Shown one piece after another: positions 51,291 to 62,159 of a stretch of 64,000 bases of DNA (positions are counted from its first letter, which is position 1; every line of letters starts with the position of its first letter). The stretch is from Yponomeuta sedellus (Eukaryota > Arthropoda > Insecta > Lepidoptera > Yponomeutidae). Where the stretch lies: assembly GCA_934045075.1 (NCBI GenBank), contig OW203744.1, forward strand, positions 7,007,795 to 7,071,794, written 5' to 3'. A program made the translations under genes and the position numbers. Below the pieces are notes generated by a model that was not told where the DNA came from, did not search any database, and saw only the letters and a list, made by a program, of their open reading frames with translations.

Positions 51291-52309
51291 TTAACACTTT
51301 TTTTTCAAATATTTAAAAAAAAATGACCTGTTATGTTTTTCATCAAAGAGACTTTTTGCTTATAAATAACAAAACACATTGTTTATATTTTTTTGGAAAT
51401 TGCATTTAAACTAAATATTTTTATAAACAATGTTACACTGAGACTAATCTAAAGCTGAATAGTCCGTAACAACGTTTAATAAAGTCGGTATGAAGGCAAA
51501 AAACCGACCAAACGTAAAACGAATAAAAACGCCTTCCTACGTAGAAGATGTATACTACTTGCAGCGTAAGGCGAATTCAACAAGCACCGATACTATGAAT
51601 ACGGCTCTAAGACCACATTTTCGGTCTTACTATTGTACAGATTAGCTTTCATGAAATAGCGATAAACTTGGTAAGTCAAGCCGACATCGACGTACTGACG
51701 ACGATATTCGAGACTACTGTAAGATGATTTGAACAGCATGTAAGGTTACCAGGGACTACTCGTGAAACTTTTATACAGCAATGTCCGACGTATCTTACGT
51801 TGAAATCAACTTTATTTAAAGGCGTTTCACATCTTACGATACTATGGCTTTATTTATACTATAAGCGTTTTCTGTCATATTTGCCAATGTAAATGCCGTC
51901 TGTAATTTGTTTTTTAACATACTTTACGGTGGTATATACCGTATCACCCTGTCCACTAAAGCGTTCTTTACCTTCTCGGAAGTTGTTTTAGGGCTTTCCA
52001 TATGTTTCTATTGAACGTTCAGTAAGGTATATTATGCCTTCTTTACGTTTAAGAACGTTTTACGCAGACCGGAGAATAAGCCTTCTGAAAGCTAGTAACG
52101 CAGTTCCATGAAGGCTTAATTAGCTTGCTGTACTACGATAAAGTTCATATGGTCTTTGGGCTGCTAGAGCAGCGCCATCTCTTGGAGACAACACTCATAA
52201 GTTAAATATTTCCATATTTATTATAATATGAATACCCTGCGGTCTTTTCAAAATTGCGAAAACTTAAAGCATAAACAGTAATAAGTGAAAACTTAGTTTG
52301 ACTCCTCAG
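51291..52309. other. No gene recognised
   Basis: AT-rich DNA without coding signal or repeats that I could match inside the window. Confidence 0.4.
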
Positions 52310-52521
52310 TTGGGTCCTTGAATTTATATTTTTTTTTTGTTGGAAGTGATGCGTGAATCTAAAGTTAACATAGTGAGTGCAGTGATCACAACAATTATTT
52401 ATTAAGCTCGTAATAAATAATAAAACGTAATAAATTATTGTTCTGATCGCTGCACTCACTATATTACATTCAGCTTCACGCATCACTTCTAACAAAAAAA
52501 AAAAAAAATTCAAGGGTTCAA
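52310..52521. repeat. 212-bp foldback element
   Basis: The arms of roughly 100 bp are imperfect complements: ttgggtccttgaat, then an A/T run and gaagtgatgcgtgaa on the left; ttcacgcatcacttc, an A run and attcaagggttcaa on the right. The centre is agctcg flanked by taataaat blocks. No coding capacity. Confidence 0.78.
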
Positions 52522-53695
52522 TTACGAAATTGTGATCGTAATTTTGAAAAAAACCGCTGGGTTTTCGTAAATAAGCAAATATTTAACTTACGTGCTTTGT
52601 TACCAAGAAACTGCGACACCTTAGCGGCCCAACATCCTTAACATGATCTTCATGATAGTACAGTAGCTAATCATGCCTTCACCGAAAAGCTTTACCTTAT
52701 AAAGCTGTCTCCAGTCTGCTATTCTGCAAAAAATTAATCAATAAAATGAAAAGATAAACTTATCACCAATTATGTAACTTAGTTAATACTAAATAACAGA
52801 TTTAGCCCAAAAGCTTATTTAGATCTTTTGTAAAACTGTGGTACCTATTGAAATAAAACAATAATTTTTCAATCAAGTGTTTTTATTTTATTAAAAAATG
52901 AACTTAAAAATTACATGAAGGCACATTTTATACAGGTGTATGTAATAGTAGAGATAGTGGTAGTAGAGAATTGACCCTATATTGCCTTTACAAATGTTAA
53001 CCAATTCTGATATTCTAGATTTTTTTCAAATTATTCCCAATTCACAACTTTAGAGTTAATTTAAAAGAAATTCATTGCATATTTATTTGTTTTTTGTTAC
53101 CAGTACTTAGACAACATGTCAATACTTGGAAGTTTTTAAAATAATATGCCACGTTTTTTTCAATAACCCTGTATAAATAATATTTAAAATTAGTATTGAC
53201 ACATTAGTTTAACTTTGTCGTCTACTTAGATGATAGCTGTTGCAAATGAGATATAAAGCAATTTTTATGGACTATAAATAAAGAATTATGATCATAAGAA
53301 ATCGTCATTTTGTAACAAGTCACTAAAGATGAGATGAAAAGTAAATCAACGTCTCAATTGACCCGCCAAATAAATAAAAAATTGAACGAAATCCCGATGG
53401 ACTGTGTGAATGAATCAGATCCTCAATATTCAATACAATTTTCCTATTCCAACGTAAATTTAGCTTGTTAAACCGTACCAAAGTTCGAAACTTTTGAACA
53501 AGGATACTTAAAAATATTCGCAGAACACTGATTAACCTACATAATTAATGAGTTTAAGTGTGGCATAATCCACCACCATGCAAAATGGAACCACCTCATG
53601 CAAACAATTATTATTTTTAATAAATGGATGTAATCAAAATAAATCCTACAAGAGATTTTATTACGCATAGGTACAGTTAACGGCTCATTAGCCTG
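52522..53695. other. No gene recognised
   Basis: AT-rich intergenic DNA on the 3' side of the decayed insect gene. Open frame 53537-53719 shows no features. Confidence 0.4.
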
Positions 53696-53791
53696 AACCA
53701 AAATGTTACATTTCCTCAATTTATACTAAATTCTATGCATTGCACTTTAAGTTGAAAATCGGTTGAGAAAATTTGTCATTTTTGGGTAGGT
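53696..53791. repeat. MITE-like repeat A, copy 1
   Basis: Similar to 57642-57734: aaaatgt.acatttcctcaat at one end and a complementary aatttgtcattttt at the other, with ctaaattctatgc in the middle. This copy is more diverged. Confidence 0.55.
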
Positions 53792-53811
53792 GGCCGTAAT
53801 TTGGCATTGAT

Positions 53812-53900
53812 TGTACTATCAAGGTGCATAATTGCGTACATACCTACATTAACTTCAACTTTGAATAAAACACACATTTATTTAGTAAAATTTTCTTAAT
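53812..53900. repeat. MITE-like repeat B, half copy
   Basis: gtactatcaaggtgca, then tgcgtacatacctac and ctttgaataaaacacacattt, match the left half of the complete copy at 57296-57467. The right terminal repeat is missing. Confidence 0.65.
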
Positions 53901-53981
53901 ATAATATATTAAGGAAAGCATCTAAAGAAGAGAATTGCTTAAAGAAGTCAGTTTCTCCACATTTATAAGAATAGTGTGCAC

Positions 53982-54027
53982 AAGATCTCCTATCTCACAT
54001 ACGAAATTATGTGAGATAGGAGATCTT
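53982..54027. repeat. Perfect 19-bp hairpin downstream of a gene
   Basis: Arms aagatctcctatctcacat (53982-54000) and its exact complement (54009-54027) with an 8-nt loop. It lies 37 nt beyond the stop codon (54064) of the minus-strand gene, where a 3' untranslated region would be. Confidence 0.75.
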
Positions 54028-55391
54028 TAAAAGTAGGAAACCGTGTATTACACGAGCTACAGGTTAGCATCTTTCTTTTAAACCAAGATCAACTAGGAGT
54101 GTTATAACTGATTGAGAAATACGACGATCGTATCGTGTTTCAATGTTATAAAACCCCTTTTGAATAAAAATCCAAATATCATGAGCTAATACAGGGTACT
54201 CAGCCGCAGTGGCGTGGAATATTTTAAAAGCTGTATCAACAGCAGCGACAAGGCTTGGTAGTTCATAACGAGTATCTTCCACGATAACATATAATTTTTC
54301 GATGGAAGTGAGGGGCTCACCAATGTACACGACAATGGGTTGAAATGTCAACTTCCATGCTCTCAACGTTTCTCTATGTTCTGATAAACGTGCCTCTAAA
54401 TTCTCACTAGCAGGAACACGCAAAATGAAGTTGTCTCGTATGACAGCCTTGGTTGTCTTTTTGACGCCCTTTCCTTTCAGAGGTGTGATATTCATCAGTA
54501 AAGGAAGCAGCAACAGAGAAACGTTAATTTTTTTATCCAAATTGTCTGAAACAAAACAGAGAAAACAATTAAGTGCTGTCAAAATTATTAGTCGCTTTTG
54601 AATACTATGGTCTTTTGTCTTTGTTTAACGAAAATGTTTGAAACTTACCATCAATAGAACTGATTAACTCTGTAAGTGCCAAATTTAGAAATTGATCTTT
54701 GGTCGAAGATAGCAATGCTTTCGCTTTGTTAATGATTTTGTCGCCAACGTTTTGTAAGGAGAAACGCAATAATTCTGCACCCGTATCTGGATACAGACGG
54801 TCGAAATCGGCTATGAGAAGTTTATAACCGTTGGGGCCTTTGAGTACCTGATACTCATTGAAATTATCCAGGAGATTGCCCTTTACATTATACAACTTTT
54901 GAATGCGCACTTTGGTTGTAATTGTCCAAAACTTATAATTAAACTTATATTACAAGTAAAGCCTCCTCAGCAATGTCACTGTCATCTGAAATAATTAAAG
55001 TTTACTTTAATACGAAGCAGGAATTACAAGATCAATAGAAATAGCTCTCAAATAAGATATGTATATAAAAACCCACTTTCGTCAATAACGGATAAGTCTA
55101 TAGGTAATGGCTTCGGGGATTCTGTGTCCGATGACAGAGAGCTTGTTTCACAACTAGGGGCGCGCCGTTTTCGGAAAGGTGCTGTCACTTTATTTCTAAT
55201 GAGACTCTTCCTCTTCCTCAAGTATGTGTTATACAATATTCCCGAGGCGTTTCTTTTTGCTTGGAAGGTGCCTGCCTGTTGGAAAATCAAAAATATAATT
55301 TATTACACATTAAGATGTAGATTATATAGGGCTACCAGTGTGATAGATGAATATGATATAGTGGTTTTCTGGCCTTCAACTTGCCTGATTT

Positions 55392-55690
55392 TTTTTAAGT
55401 GAAGTAGGGCATAAGCCGACAGCTCATTTGATGGTAGGTAACACTGTCGCCCATAGACACTGCGTCGCACTTGACTACAACATGAGTTGAAGCATCAAGT
55501 GGACCGCAAGAGCGTCGCTATTCTGAGGACTAAGGTTTTATGCCTCTTTGCAGTGATCGCTGGCTCCCCTGCCCTTCACACCGGAACACAACAGTGAAGG
55601 CACTGTTGCTTTGCGGTAGAAATAGGTAGGAGGCAGTACCCTTCTACCTATCACGCATAGCCGCCACTACCATCGATAAATCCATAATTT
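55392..55690. repeat. Lepidopteran interspersed repeat, class unassigned
   Basis: The phrases gctcatttgatggtaggtaacactgtcgcccatagacact and, further on, cagtgatcgctggctcccc belong to a sequence type I recognise as widespread in lepidopteran genomes. It lies in an intron of the decayed gene. No coding sequence. Confidence 0.45.
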
Positions 55691-55702
55691 AAAGAATAAT
55701 TA

Positions 55703-55940
55703 GTGACTGCCCGCGGCTTCGCCCGCGTGGAATTTGCTTAGATGTGCAATTCCGTTATACTTGTTTTTTGTTATCCCGCTGGAACTAGTCATTTTTCCGG
55801 TATAAAAAGTATCCTATGTCTCTTTCCAGGACATTTTCTACCTGTGTACCAAATTTCAGCTAAATTGGTTCAATAGTTTAGCCGTGATTGAGCAACAAAC
55901 AAACAAACATCCCTACTTTAGCATTTATAATATTAGTAGG
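55703..55940 (+). repeat. Lepidopteran non-LTR-type repeat (cccgcggcttcgcccgcgt family)
   Basis: Starts with the GC-rich signature cccgcggcttcgcccgcgt, contains tcctatgtctctttccagg and accaaatttcagctaaattg, and ends cagacaacaaacaaac-like followed by atttataatattagta. This is a very common lepidopteran 3'-end sequence of non-LTR type. It sits in an intron of the decayed gene. Confidence 0.6.
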
Positions 55941-56704
55941 ACTAGTAAGATTCATAAATTATTTAGTGCAAATTATTGCACTGCGTCTGTCCGATTATTT
56001 TATTTTATTATTAAAGCAATAAATGTTAACTTACAGCAATATATGACGCATAATACAATACCGGCGATTCTTTTGTAAATAGTTCACCGATTCCTCTTGC
56101 CCATGCTTGGAATTGAGCCCATGTCAGCTGAATGTCAGGATTTTCATCAAGCACAGAGTTTTAAAATTAAAGCCAATTCCTTCCTCTGACTTGAATCAAG
56201 AAGGCCTTTTGTAGCTCCTTCACTTCTGAGTAATGCCCGTCCCCTATGTGTACTTTCTAATATGGATTTCATCTAAAAAACATTTAGGTAATAAAATATA
56301 TGTATGTATGTATGTCATGTTGAACACAATTTTTATTTTTATAAACCACTAACTTTTTGTCGGTCGGGCTGAGGTTGGTCATCTGCTGCAATATTCAAAG
56401 TTACCACTTCATATGACTGAGTTCCTTGTAAATCATCAATTATCTTGTTTAAGCTTGTATCACCAACCAGCACTGATGGAGACATTGAAGAGTTCTAGAC
56501 ATAAACAAAGATACACTTCAGAATCCATCACTTTAAATAAAACTGTTCAAATTTAATAGAGTAGTGTATTAGTGTTATAATAGCATTAGATACTCATGAC
56601 ATACATGCAACCAGTGAAAGCAGTTTGAAATGCCAGGGGTTCTCAAACATCTTGAGCAAATATACATTTCAGAATAAACCAAGTTAAAAAGTCAAATAGA
56701 ATAA

Positions 56705-57173
56705 ATAGTGTCGCGGTCCTATCCCGATCCATCTAGAATAGTCGCCGCATGCTGCGTTTTAGTAAACAATAAACGCTGCAAGCAATAATGACTCGTATGT
56801 CCACTAGCGTAAGGTGCAAAACTCTTTAAATGAGTAACTGTTCGAGCGACCTTGCCGCGTGTATCGAGTGTAGGTACGTAGTTACGGGAATGTTCTAGAA
56901 CCCTGGCCGGCGGATATAAATAGCGGCCGCCGCGGCGCGCTGTCAGTTCCGTTTGGAATAGCGAAGAGTGAACTTCGAGCGAACATACCTGCGATACGAG
57001 CGATAACCTACGACCTCAGCGATACTATTGGACTTCGATTGGACCTGCGATTGGAATCTACGTGTGGACTTCGTGTCGTGAAGACCTGCAGACCAGACCC
57101 TGCGTGAATAAATCCTAAGAAGTTGTCATTGGCGTTTTACATACAAATCCAGAACCCTAGCCCGTAACAATAG
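56705..57173 (+). mobile_element. Solo LTR with complete promoter
   Basis: A 461-bp LTR (56709-57169), TGTCGCGG...CCGTAACA, is flanked by ATAG duplications (56705-56708 and 57170-57173) and has no internal retrotransposon sequence, so it is a solo LTR left by recombination. It contains a heat-shock-type element, TATA box and initiator, and downstream AATAAA at about 57108. It lies in an intron of the decayed insect gene, in antisense orientation. Confidence 0.85.
56887..56948 (+). promoter_or_regulatory. HSE-TATA-initiator promoter inside the solo LTR
   Basis: gGAAtgTTCtaGAAc at 56887-56901 is a perfect three-unit heat-shock element. tataaatag begins at 56915, and the arthropod initiator TCAGTT lies at 56943-56948 with its A at 56945, 30 bp downstream of the TATA start. 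Spacing and order match insect heat-shock promoters. Confidence 0.8.
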
Positions 57174-57295
57174 TTTATTTAGTGCTATAGTCAGTGGTCA
57201 GCGTTAGATAGTTGAATGTTCGTAGATAGAAAATGTTTATCAGTTTTCAAACCTTCTTTCTCACACTGCGCAATAAGGTTTAAAATGTTATCAAT

Positions 57296-57467
57296 GTACT
57301 ATCAAGGTGCAAGTGCGTACATATCTACCATATCTTTGACTTTGAATAAAATACACATTTGTTATGATATTAAAATTTCCTTAATATACTTTGTAGAGAC
57401 TAGAGAATGACAAGTTCTAAAATAAAAGTAAAGTAGGTATGTACGCACTTATTCACCTTGATAGTAC
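57296..57467. repeat. MITE-like repeat B, complete copy
   Basis: The 172-bp unit has terminal inverted repeats gtactatcaaggtg and accttgatagtac, extended inward by tgcgtacata and its complement. No coding sequence. A half copy lies at 53812-53900. Confidence 0.72.
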
Positions 57468-57641
57468 TTCTATTTTTTTTAGAAACTATGAGTCGTCAAT
57501 AATGAAAAAAAGATTATAATCCACTGTTCATTAACATGAATTAATATCTCAAATAATATCTGTTGTGTCTAATTCCCTGAATATCTAGTCAGGTCACTTG
57601 GTCCAATTCCTCGATCATCTATTCTTCGAACCGCTCATGTG

Positions 57642-57734
57642 TCTACCCCAAAATGTCAAATTTCCTTAATTGATATTAAATTCTGTGCCCTGGACTTATA
57701 AATCGATAGAGGAAATTTGACATTTTGAGGTAGG
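57642..57734. repeat. MITE-like repeat A, copy 2
   Basis: ctaccccaaaatgtcaaatttcc at one end pairs with ggaaatttgacattttgaggtag at the other (23 bp with two mismatches). It is a 93-bp unit related to 53696-53791. Confidence 0.72.
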
Positions 57735-57962
57735 CAGATGTGCCATCCACTGTACATTCCCCGCAAGTCTGATCTAACCATCCCCCCCTCCACTCTCTTC
57801 ACTGCCCCTCTCTCCGTCTCCCACTCCCCCTTCTACTCTTGCTCTTGTTGCTCTCGCAGAGAATGGCTGTTCGGGGAATTAAGACATTCGGAGAGTTATA
57901 GATACTCGGGATTTAGATATTCAGGAAATTAGACGTTCAGAGACTTAGACCAGCCTACATAG

Positions 57963-58018
57963 TCTCTAAGAAAACAGCCTCGAGATCGACGCTGAGCTCG
58001 ATGCTGTTTTCTTAGAGA
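57963..58018. repeat. 16-bp inverted repeat with 24-bp centre
   Basis: tctctaagaaaacagc (57963-57978) and gctgttttcttagaga (58003-58018) are exact complements; the centre itself has a partial ctcgag/ctcgat symmetry. It lies in the long intron of the decayed gene. Confidence 0.7.
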
Positions 58019-58489
58019 ATAGCACGGCAGGTGATTCCACTAGACATTCGGAGAATGAAACGTAACGGACCTATCGGAAGTTTTGTTTATTCGAGGTCTC
58101 ACATTTGTTGTGCATTGGATTGGATTTGGAAGATTTCAAAAAAGTTATTGATACAAACATTATTTTTTACCTACATATACTACCTAGAATTTCATGAATA
58201 TAGAGAGTGACCTTATGAAACAAATGTGTGTATGCAAATGCTAAGGGTGGTAAACATTTTCTATCCGTGACTGTACAAGCATGGAAAACAACTAAATTGC
58301 AAATAAACATTTTGAAGTGCCAAGGGGTTCTCAAATATCTCTAGCCTTGTGTTGTGTGTGTACATACATTATGTATGATACACATAAAATTAGAAGATCC
58401 AGAAATTGAAAATAAATTTTGTACTTATTTGTAAATAGATAAATTTGTATACAATTTTTACTTCAATGCACTAACCCGCGCTAAGGAAC

Positions 58490-58690
58490 AAATTTAAAAA
58501 CCTATTTAGAGGCTAAAAATTTCACCCATGCCGGGATTCGAACCCGCAACCTCTGGTTATCCGTGCCAGCGCTCTACCAATTGAGCCAATGGGCGACTCA
58601 CCGACTCACTGTCGCTGCCTGTACGTAATACAGAGAATAGTGTAAAGAGGTTCGAAATTTCACTGATGCCGTGAGTCGCCCATTGGCCCA
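58490..58690 (-). repeat. tRNA-like repeat with inverted tail
   Basis: The tRNA-like part is 58523-58595 (minus). The sequence after it (58609-58686) is the reverse complement of the block that follows the tRNA-like part in the tandem array at 62130-63160, so the flank is inverted relative to the array. As a result gccaatgggcgactca and tgagtcgcccattggc face each other. It is followed by three attacctatt-type repeats. Confidence 0.78.
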
Positions 58691-59347
58691 TTACCTATTA
58701 CCTATTACCTATTTATTGTGTAAATGTAAACTTCTACAATATGTGTTAGCCAAAAAGACCAGGGCCATTAACACAAGTTGAGAGTGCAACGGATACAATT
58801 ATTCATATATGAAGAGATTTGGCTAACAATAAATCTTCACTTTGGTGCATGGACACCACTCTCATTAGTCATAATTATAATTTTGTACACTATATACAGT
58901 GAAACATATTAATTCAAACTAAATCATCCAATATATAAAATGTACCAAATTTATAATAAATTATACTATTTCTATTTAGATAATCACCTACACACATAAT
59001 AACTATAGAAATTGTTCACCCCAACCCATTTTTCACTCAGTGCTGATAACAGGCATAATAACCACAAATTCACCTTCTTAACGTCATGCCAATGTAAAAC
59101 AATTATTACACTACCCTAAATTCAAGGCCCAATTCGGTTGAGGTGCACTTTACGGGCCTGCATAAGAAACTTATTTAAATTTTTTTTGTATGCAGCCCGG
59201 TTAAAGTGCACTCCACCCCCCAATTCGCATAATATATTGATTTCTGCATCCCACACATTAAGACAGCGGTGTCATGAGCATTGTAATACAAATTTAGTGC
59301 TGAATTTACGGCAGTGTAAAAAATTACTTTGAGGGGGGGGGACGGTT
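58691..59347. other. Intronic DNA, no gene recognised
   Basis: Part of the long first intron of the decayed insect gene. AT-rich, without features apart from a G run near 59333. Confidence 0.4.
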
Positions 59348-59409
59348 AACTCATTGGTTCGGAAAAGTTTTGGTGATTGATCACCAAAACTTTTCCGAAC
59401 CAATGAGTT
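59348..59409. repeat. Perfect 30-bp palindrome with 2-nt centre
   Basis: Left arm 59348-59377 and right arm 59380-59409 are exact complements (outer sequence aactcattggttcgg, centre tg). It ends 21 bp from exon 1 of the minus-strand gene, inside intron 1 just past the splice donor. Perfection over 62 bp indicates very recent origin, gene conversion or an assembly fold-back. Confidence 0.85.
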
Positions 59410-59500
59410 CCATTTAGGTTTTATACGTACCTCGGAATGTATCAAGCAGATGGGTGCAGTCCCATTTCGTGAGTAAATCTACCGTAAACTGGTCTGCCAT

Positions 59501-60426
59501 GATAGAAGCAACTTGCAAGAGACCAAGTTCGAGTTGTGACGGCAGTTGTCAAGGGTATTTTACCGCCAACGAATCCGATGTGTTCCCGGAATCTGTCTCA
59601 AAACACAAGACTTTTAGAAAAGCCACTACCCACTAATGATAGAATACTAAGTCACAGAGGAAAGTGACAAAGTGCTAAGTATACCTTTCTTTTTCTTTTT
59701 TGAATGCCTGTTTATTAGTTGACTAAAAGACACTCTGACCAAAAAATTTTTAGAACTCGGGATTAGGTACAACCTTGATAGATGCTTATTATGATTTTAC
59801 CAAGATAAAGCACTTACCTACGATTAGTTTACTCGTCCTTGTATCTTGTAGGGTAATGCACTTTTTATCTCCTTCTAATTTTATGCATTCATATGCATTT
59901 AATATGCATTTGCACCGTTTCACTCACATTAGCTCAGTCAGTCAGAAACAGAAAGAAACCGCGAAAATCTTATAAAACGTCATTTTAGTATTGCCAGATG
60001 CACTCGCTATTTACCCATTCTTCACGATACTCGTATTTACGATTTGTTTTTTTTTGTATGGAGCTGAACAGTTTTTTTATTTTATTCTTTATTATTAAGC
60101 TTTCTTATAAGTAACTTTCTTTATCATAAAATGCATCACATAAACTATATTATCATTAAAGCGTGAATCTCGGAAAGTCTCGCTAGGATCGGAATTTTCA
60201 ACTTCGATAATAAAAAATATGTTTTATGATTATGAAGCACGTTTTTCTCTTTCCCCACTAAGTTATTGCAATGAGGTATTTGCAAAGAGAGAGTAAAAAG
60301 AATAGAGCAAGTGACGTACGCACACATACCAGTTTAAAGAAAGAGAGACTTATTCCTGTCCCGTTTGTAAAAACGAGACAGACTATAAATAGGTCGTGTG
60401 ACCGTTTTCGTTTCGTGCTCAGCGTA
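59501..60426. other. Upstream flank of the decayed insect gene
   Basis: No coding sequence recognised. It would contain the promoter of the minus-strand gene starting at 59500; I could not identify core promoter elements with confidence. Confidence 0.4.
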
Positions 60427-60474
60427 GACGATCCCTGTGTTTTCGATTCGACAATCGAAAACACAGAGATCGTC
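60384..60474 (+). promoter_or_regulatory. TATA-like motif beside a 22-bp hairpin
   Basis: tataaata at 60384 is followed about 36 bp later by ctcagcg. Next come inverted arms gacgatccctgtgttttcg.. (60427-60448) and 60453-60474, with one mismatch and a cgac loop. The plus-strand open frame 60271-60516 across this site has no family features. A decayed LTR promoter is possible. Confidence 0.35.
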
Positions 60475-60789
60475 AACATGTGCTTTTGTTTTATTAAAAA
60501 CGTTCTAGAAGACTAAACAGCGATACTTCTTGCTTATTACACTTTGTGGTCGCTTTATTTTGTTAAAAAAATGGTACAGAGCAGTGTTACACACACATGC
60601 ACATAACTAGATGGCGATATTCGATCTAGTTTTTTAGAGACTGTATTTTATTAGGCAAAGGGACGATCCATTCAGCCAAGTCAAAATATCCTATGCTATG
60701 AGAAAAATCATCTAGGTTTGTGCCTTGTGAGTTTATAAGTGTGTTGTAAATAATTATGGTAGATATGATGTGATACTTAAATAAGGTAT
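60475..60789. other. No gene recognised
   Basis: Transition into the RTE relic. A minus-strand frame here has no recognisable motif. Confidence 0.35.
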
Positions 60790-61215
60790 TTTCCAAGCTC
60801 GCAAGGATATCCCGAGCATAGCCCTTAGTCCAGAAGCTTGAAGACGTCTTCCAACGCAGCAGTGAACAGTTTTGGAGAGATAACATCTCCCTGTCTCACA
60901 CCTCGGCGCATTTGAATAAGTTTCGAGTTCTGGTGCTGTAGTCGGACCGACATAGTGGCGTTTTCGTACCGGTACCGGTGGTCAATTTGGCACCGCTGGA
61001 GAGACTAGCACGGCCCACGTCTCGATCGAATCAAAGGCTTTCTCATAGTCCGCAAACGCTAAGCATAGTGGCATGTTATACTCTTCGGTCTTCTGTATAA
61101 CCTGCCGTAGCGTATGTAGGTATGTGGTCTATGTTACTGTAACCTTTTCGGAAACCGGCTTGCTTGGGAGGCTGGAAGTCGTCAAACCTGCGCGCGAAAC
61201 GATTCGTAATGACTC
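60790..61215 (-). pseudogene. RTE-type non-LTR reverse transcriptase relic
   Basis: The minus strand gives, in order: PPKQAGFRKGYSNIDHI (61118-61175), LCLAFADYEKAFDS (about 61025-61070, motif A with its Asp) and RQGDVISPKLFTAALEDV (60842-60898, motif B region). The catalytic YxDD box that should follow is missing. Frames change and stops occur, so it is a fossil. The family is abundant in Lepidoptera, and its tail phrase is seen at 25848 and 51210. Confidence 0.82.
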
Positions 61216-62128
61216 TCTAAATTTACCATAATCTGCTTAAAACGGTACGTAGCAAAATAAATGACAATAAATTGCCACGTTGTCTGCTTCTATTGTTTAT
61301 GGTTATTTGTTGCACTTATTTTTCAAACGGGGATTCCCGTCGGGGAATGCCCACCAAAGATTTTTACGTAAGATTTTAGCAGTTTCTTATACAGACAAAA
61401 CCTTCAATGTATCTGGCAACACTTTGAATTAGCGCTCTGCAAATTGGTTAATGTAATTCGCCCATTACTGTGTTTCTTTTAATGAAATTATTTCCCTGCC
61501 TTATGGCATGTAGCACACCAGCTGGCAACACTAACATTTTTTTGCAGAATTTTACTACGAAATTGACCATTTCATTTCATTACCATTTAGGAATTTGCTT
61601 TAATGTAGATTGGTTCGTCGGTAAATGAAAAGTCAATTGAGCCTATATTACGACAAAATTAGCTAAAATCTTTTTAAAAATGACGTCATTTCTACCCCAG
61701 TTGGTTTTAATATTACCGTAAAGCTATAACAACCTTATAATTCACAATTGATATCACCTAAATAGTACGGTGCTTACGACCGTAGGTTACCATGAATTCC
61801 ACTTGACACCACATCAATTTTTGCCTTACAGTAATACTTTAACGATGGTCTGCCATCACAATATAATCGTACTAAAGTATTGCATTTTACACCAATATTT
61901 AAGGCAAAAATCACCTTATGCGGTTAATATTTACCGCAAAAGTACGTCGTTTTACGTTTTAGATAAACGTTCGTTTAGTTTCAATATTAAGCACAATTCA
62001 TGTTAATTAAATACTTTTTTACCTTTGCTTGAGGGAAATTTCGCCGTGTTTACGATGATATTGGCCGGATATTCACCGTGGTAAATGTGAGGCGTTTTTC
62101 ATAGTCTATACAGCTATAATACAAGTAG
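61216..62128. other. No gene recognised
   Basis: AT-rich intergenic DNA; the open frame 61770-62006 has no features. Confidence 0.4.
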
Positions 62129-62159
62129 AATTTAAAAACCTATTTAGAGGCTAAAATTT

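Larger units (their letters stand above)
54064..59500 (-). pseudogene. Conserved insect gene with SAM-like N-terminus, multi-exon, decayed
   Basis: ATG at 59500 begins MADQFTVDLLTKWDCTHLLDTF, ending in a GTACGT donor. Further exons on the minus strand are 56354-56494 (SVLVGDTSLNKIIDDLQG), 56035-56272 (ILESTHRGRALLRSEGATKG, then LTWAQFQAWARGIGELF), 55077-55275 (GTFQAKRNASGILYNTYLRK), 54649 to about 54985 (YQVLKGPNGYKLLIADF) and 54064-54545 (WKLTFQPIVVYIGEPL, then VLAHDIWIFIQKGFYNIE). Most junctions have good GT/AG signals. I recall similar unnamed predicted proteins, apparently multi-copy in insects, with a SAM-like start and this C-terminal domain; their role is unknown to me. A one-base slip in the exon at about 56160 and an apparent small insertion near 54945 disrupt the frame. 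The exon(s) completing the SAM domain were not found. The intron before 56494 holds a solo LTR, MITEs and a tRNA-like repeat. Confidence 0.6.
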
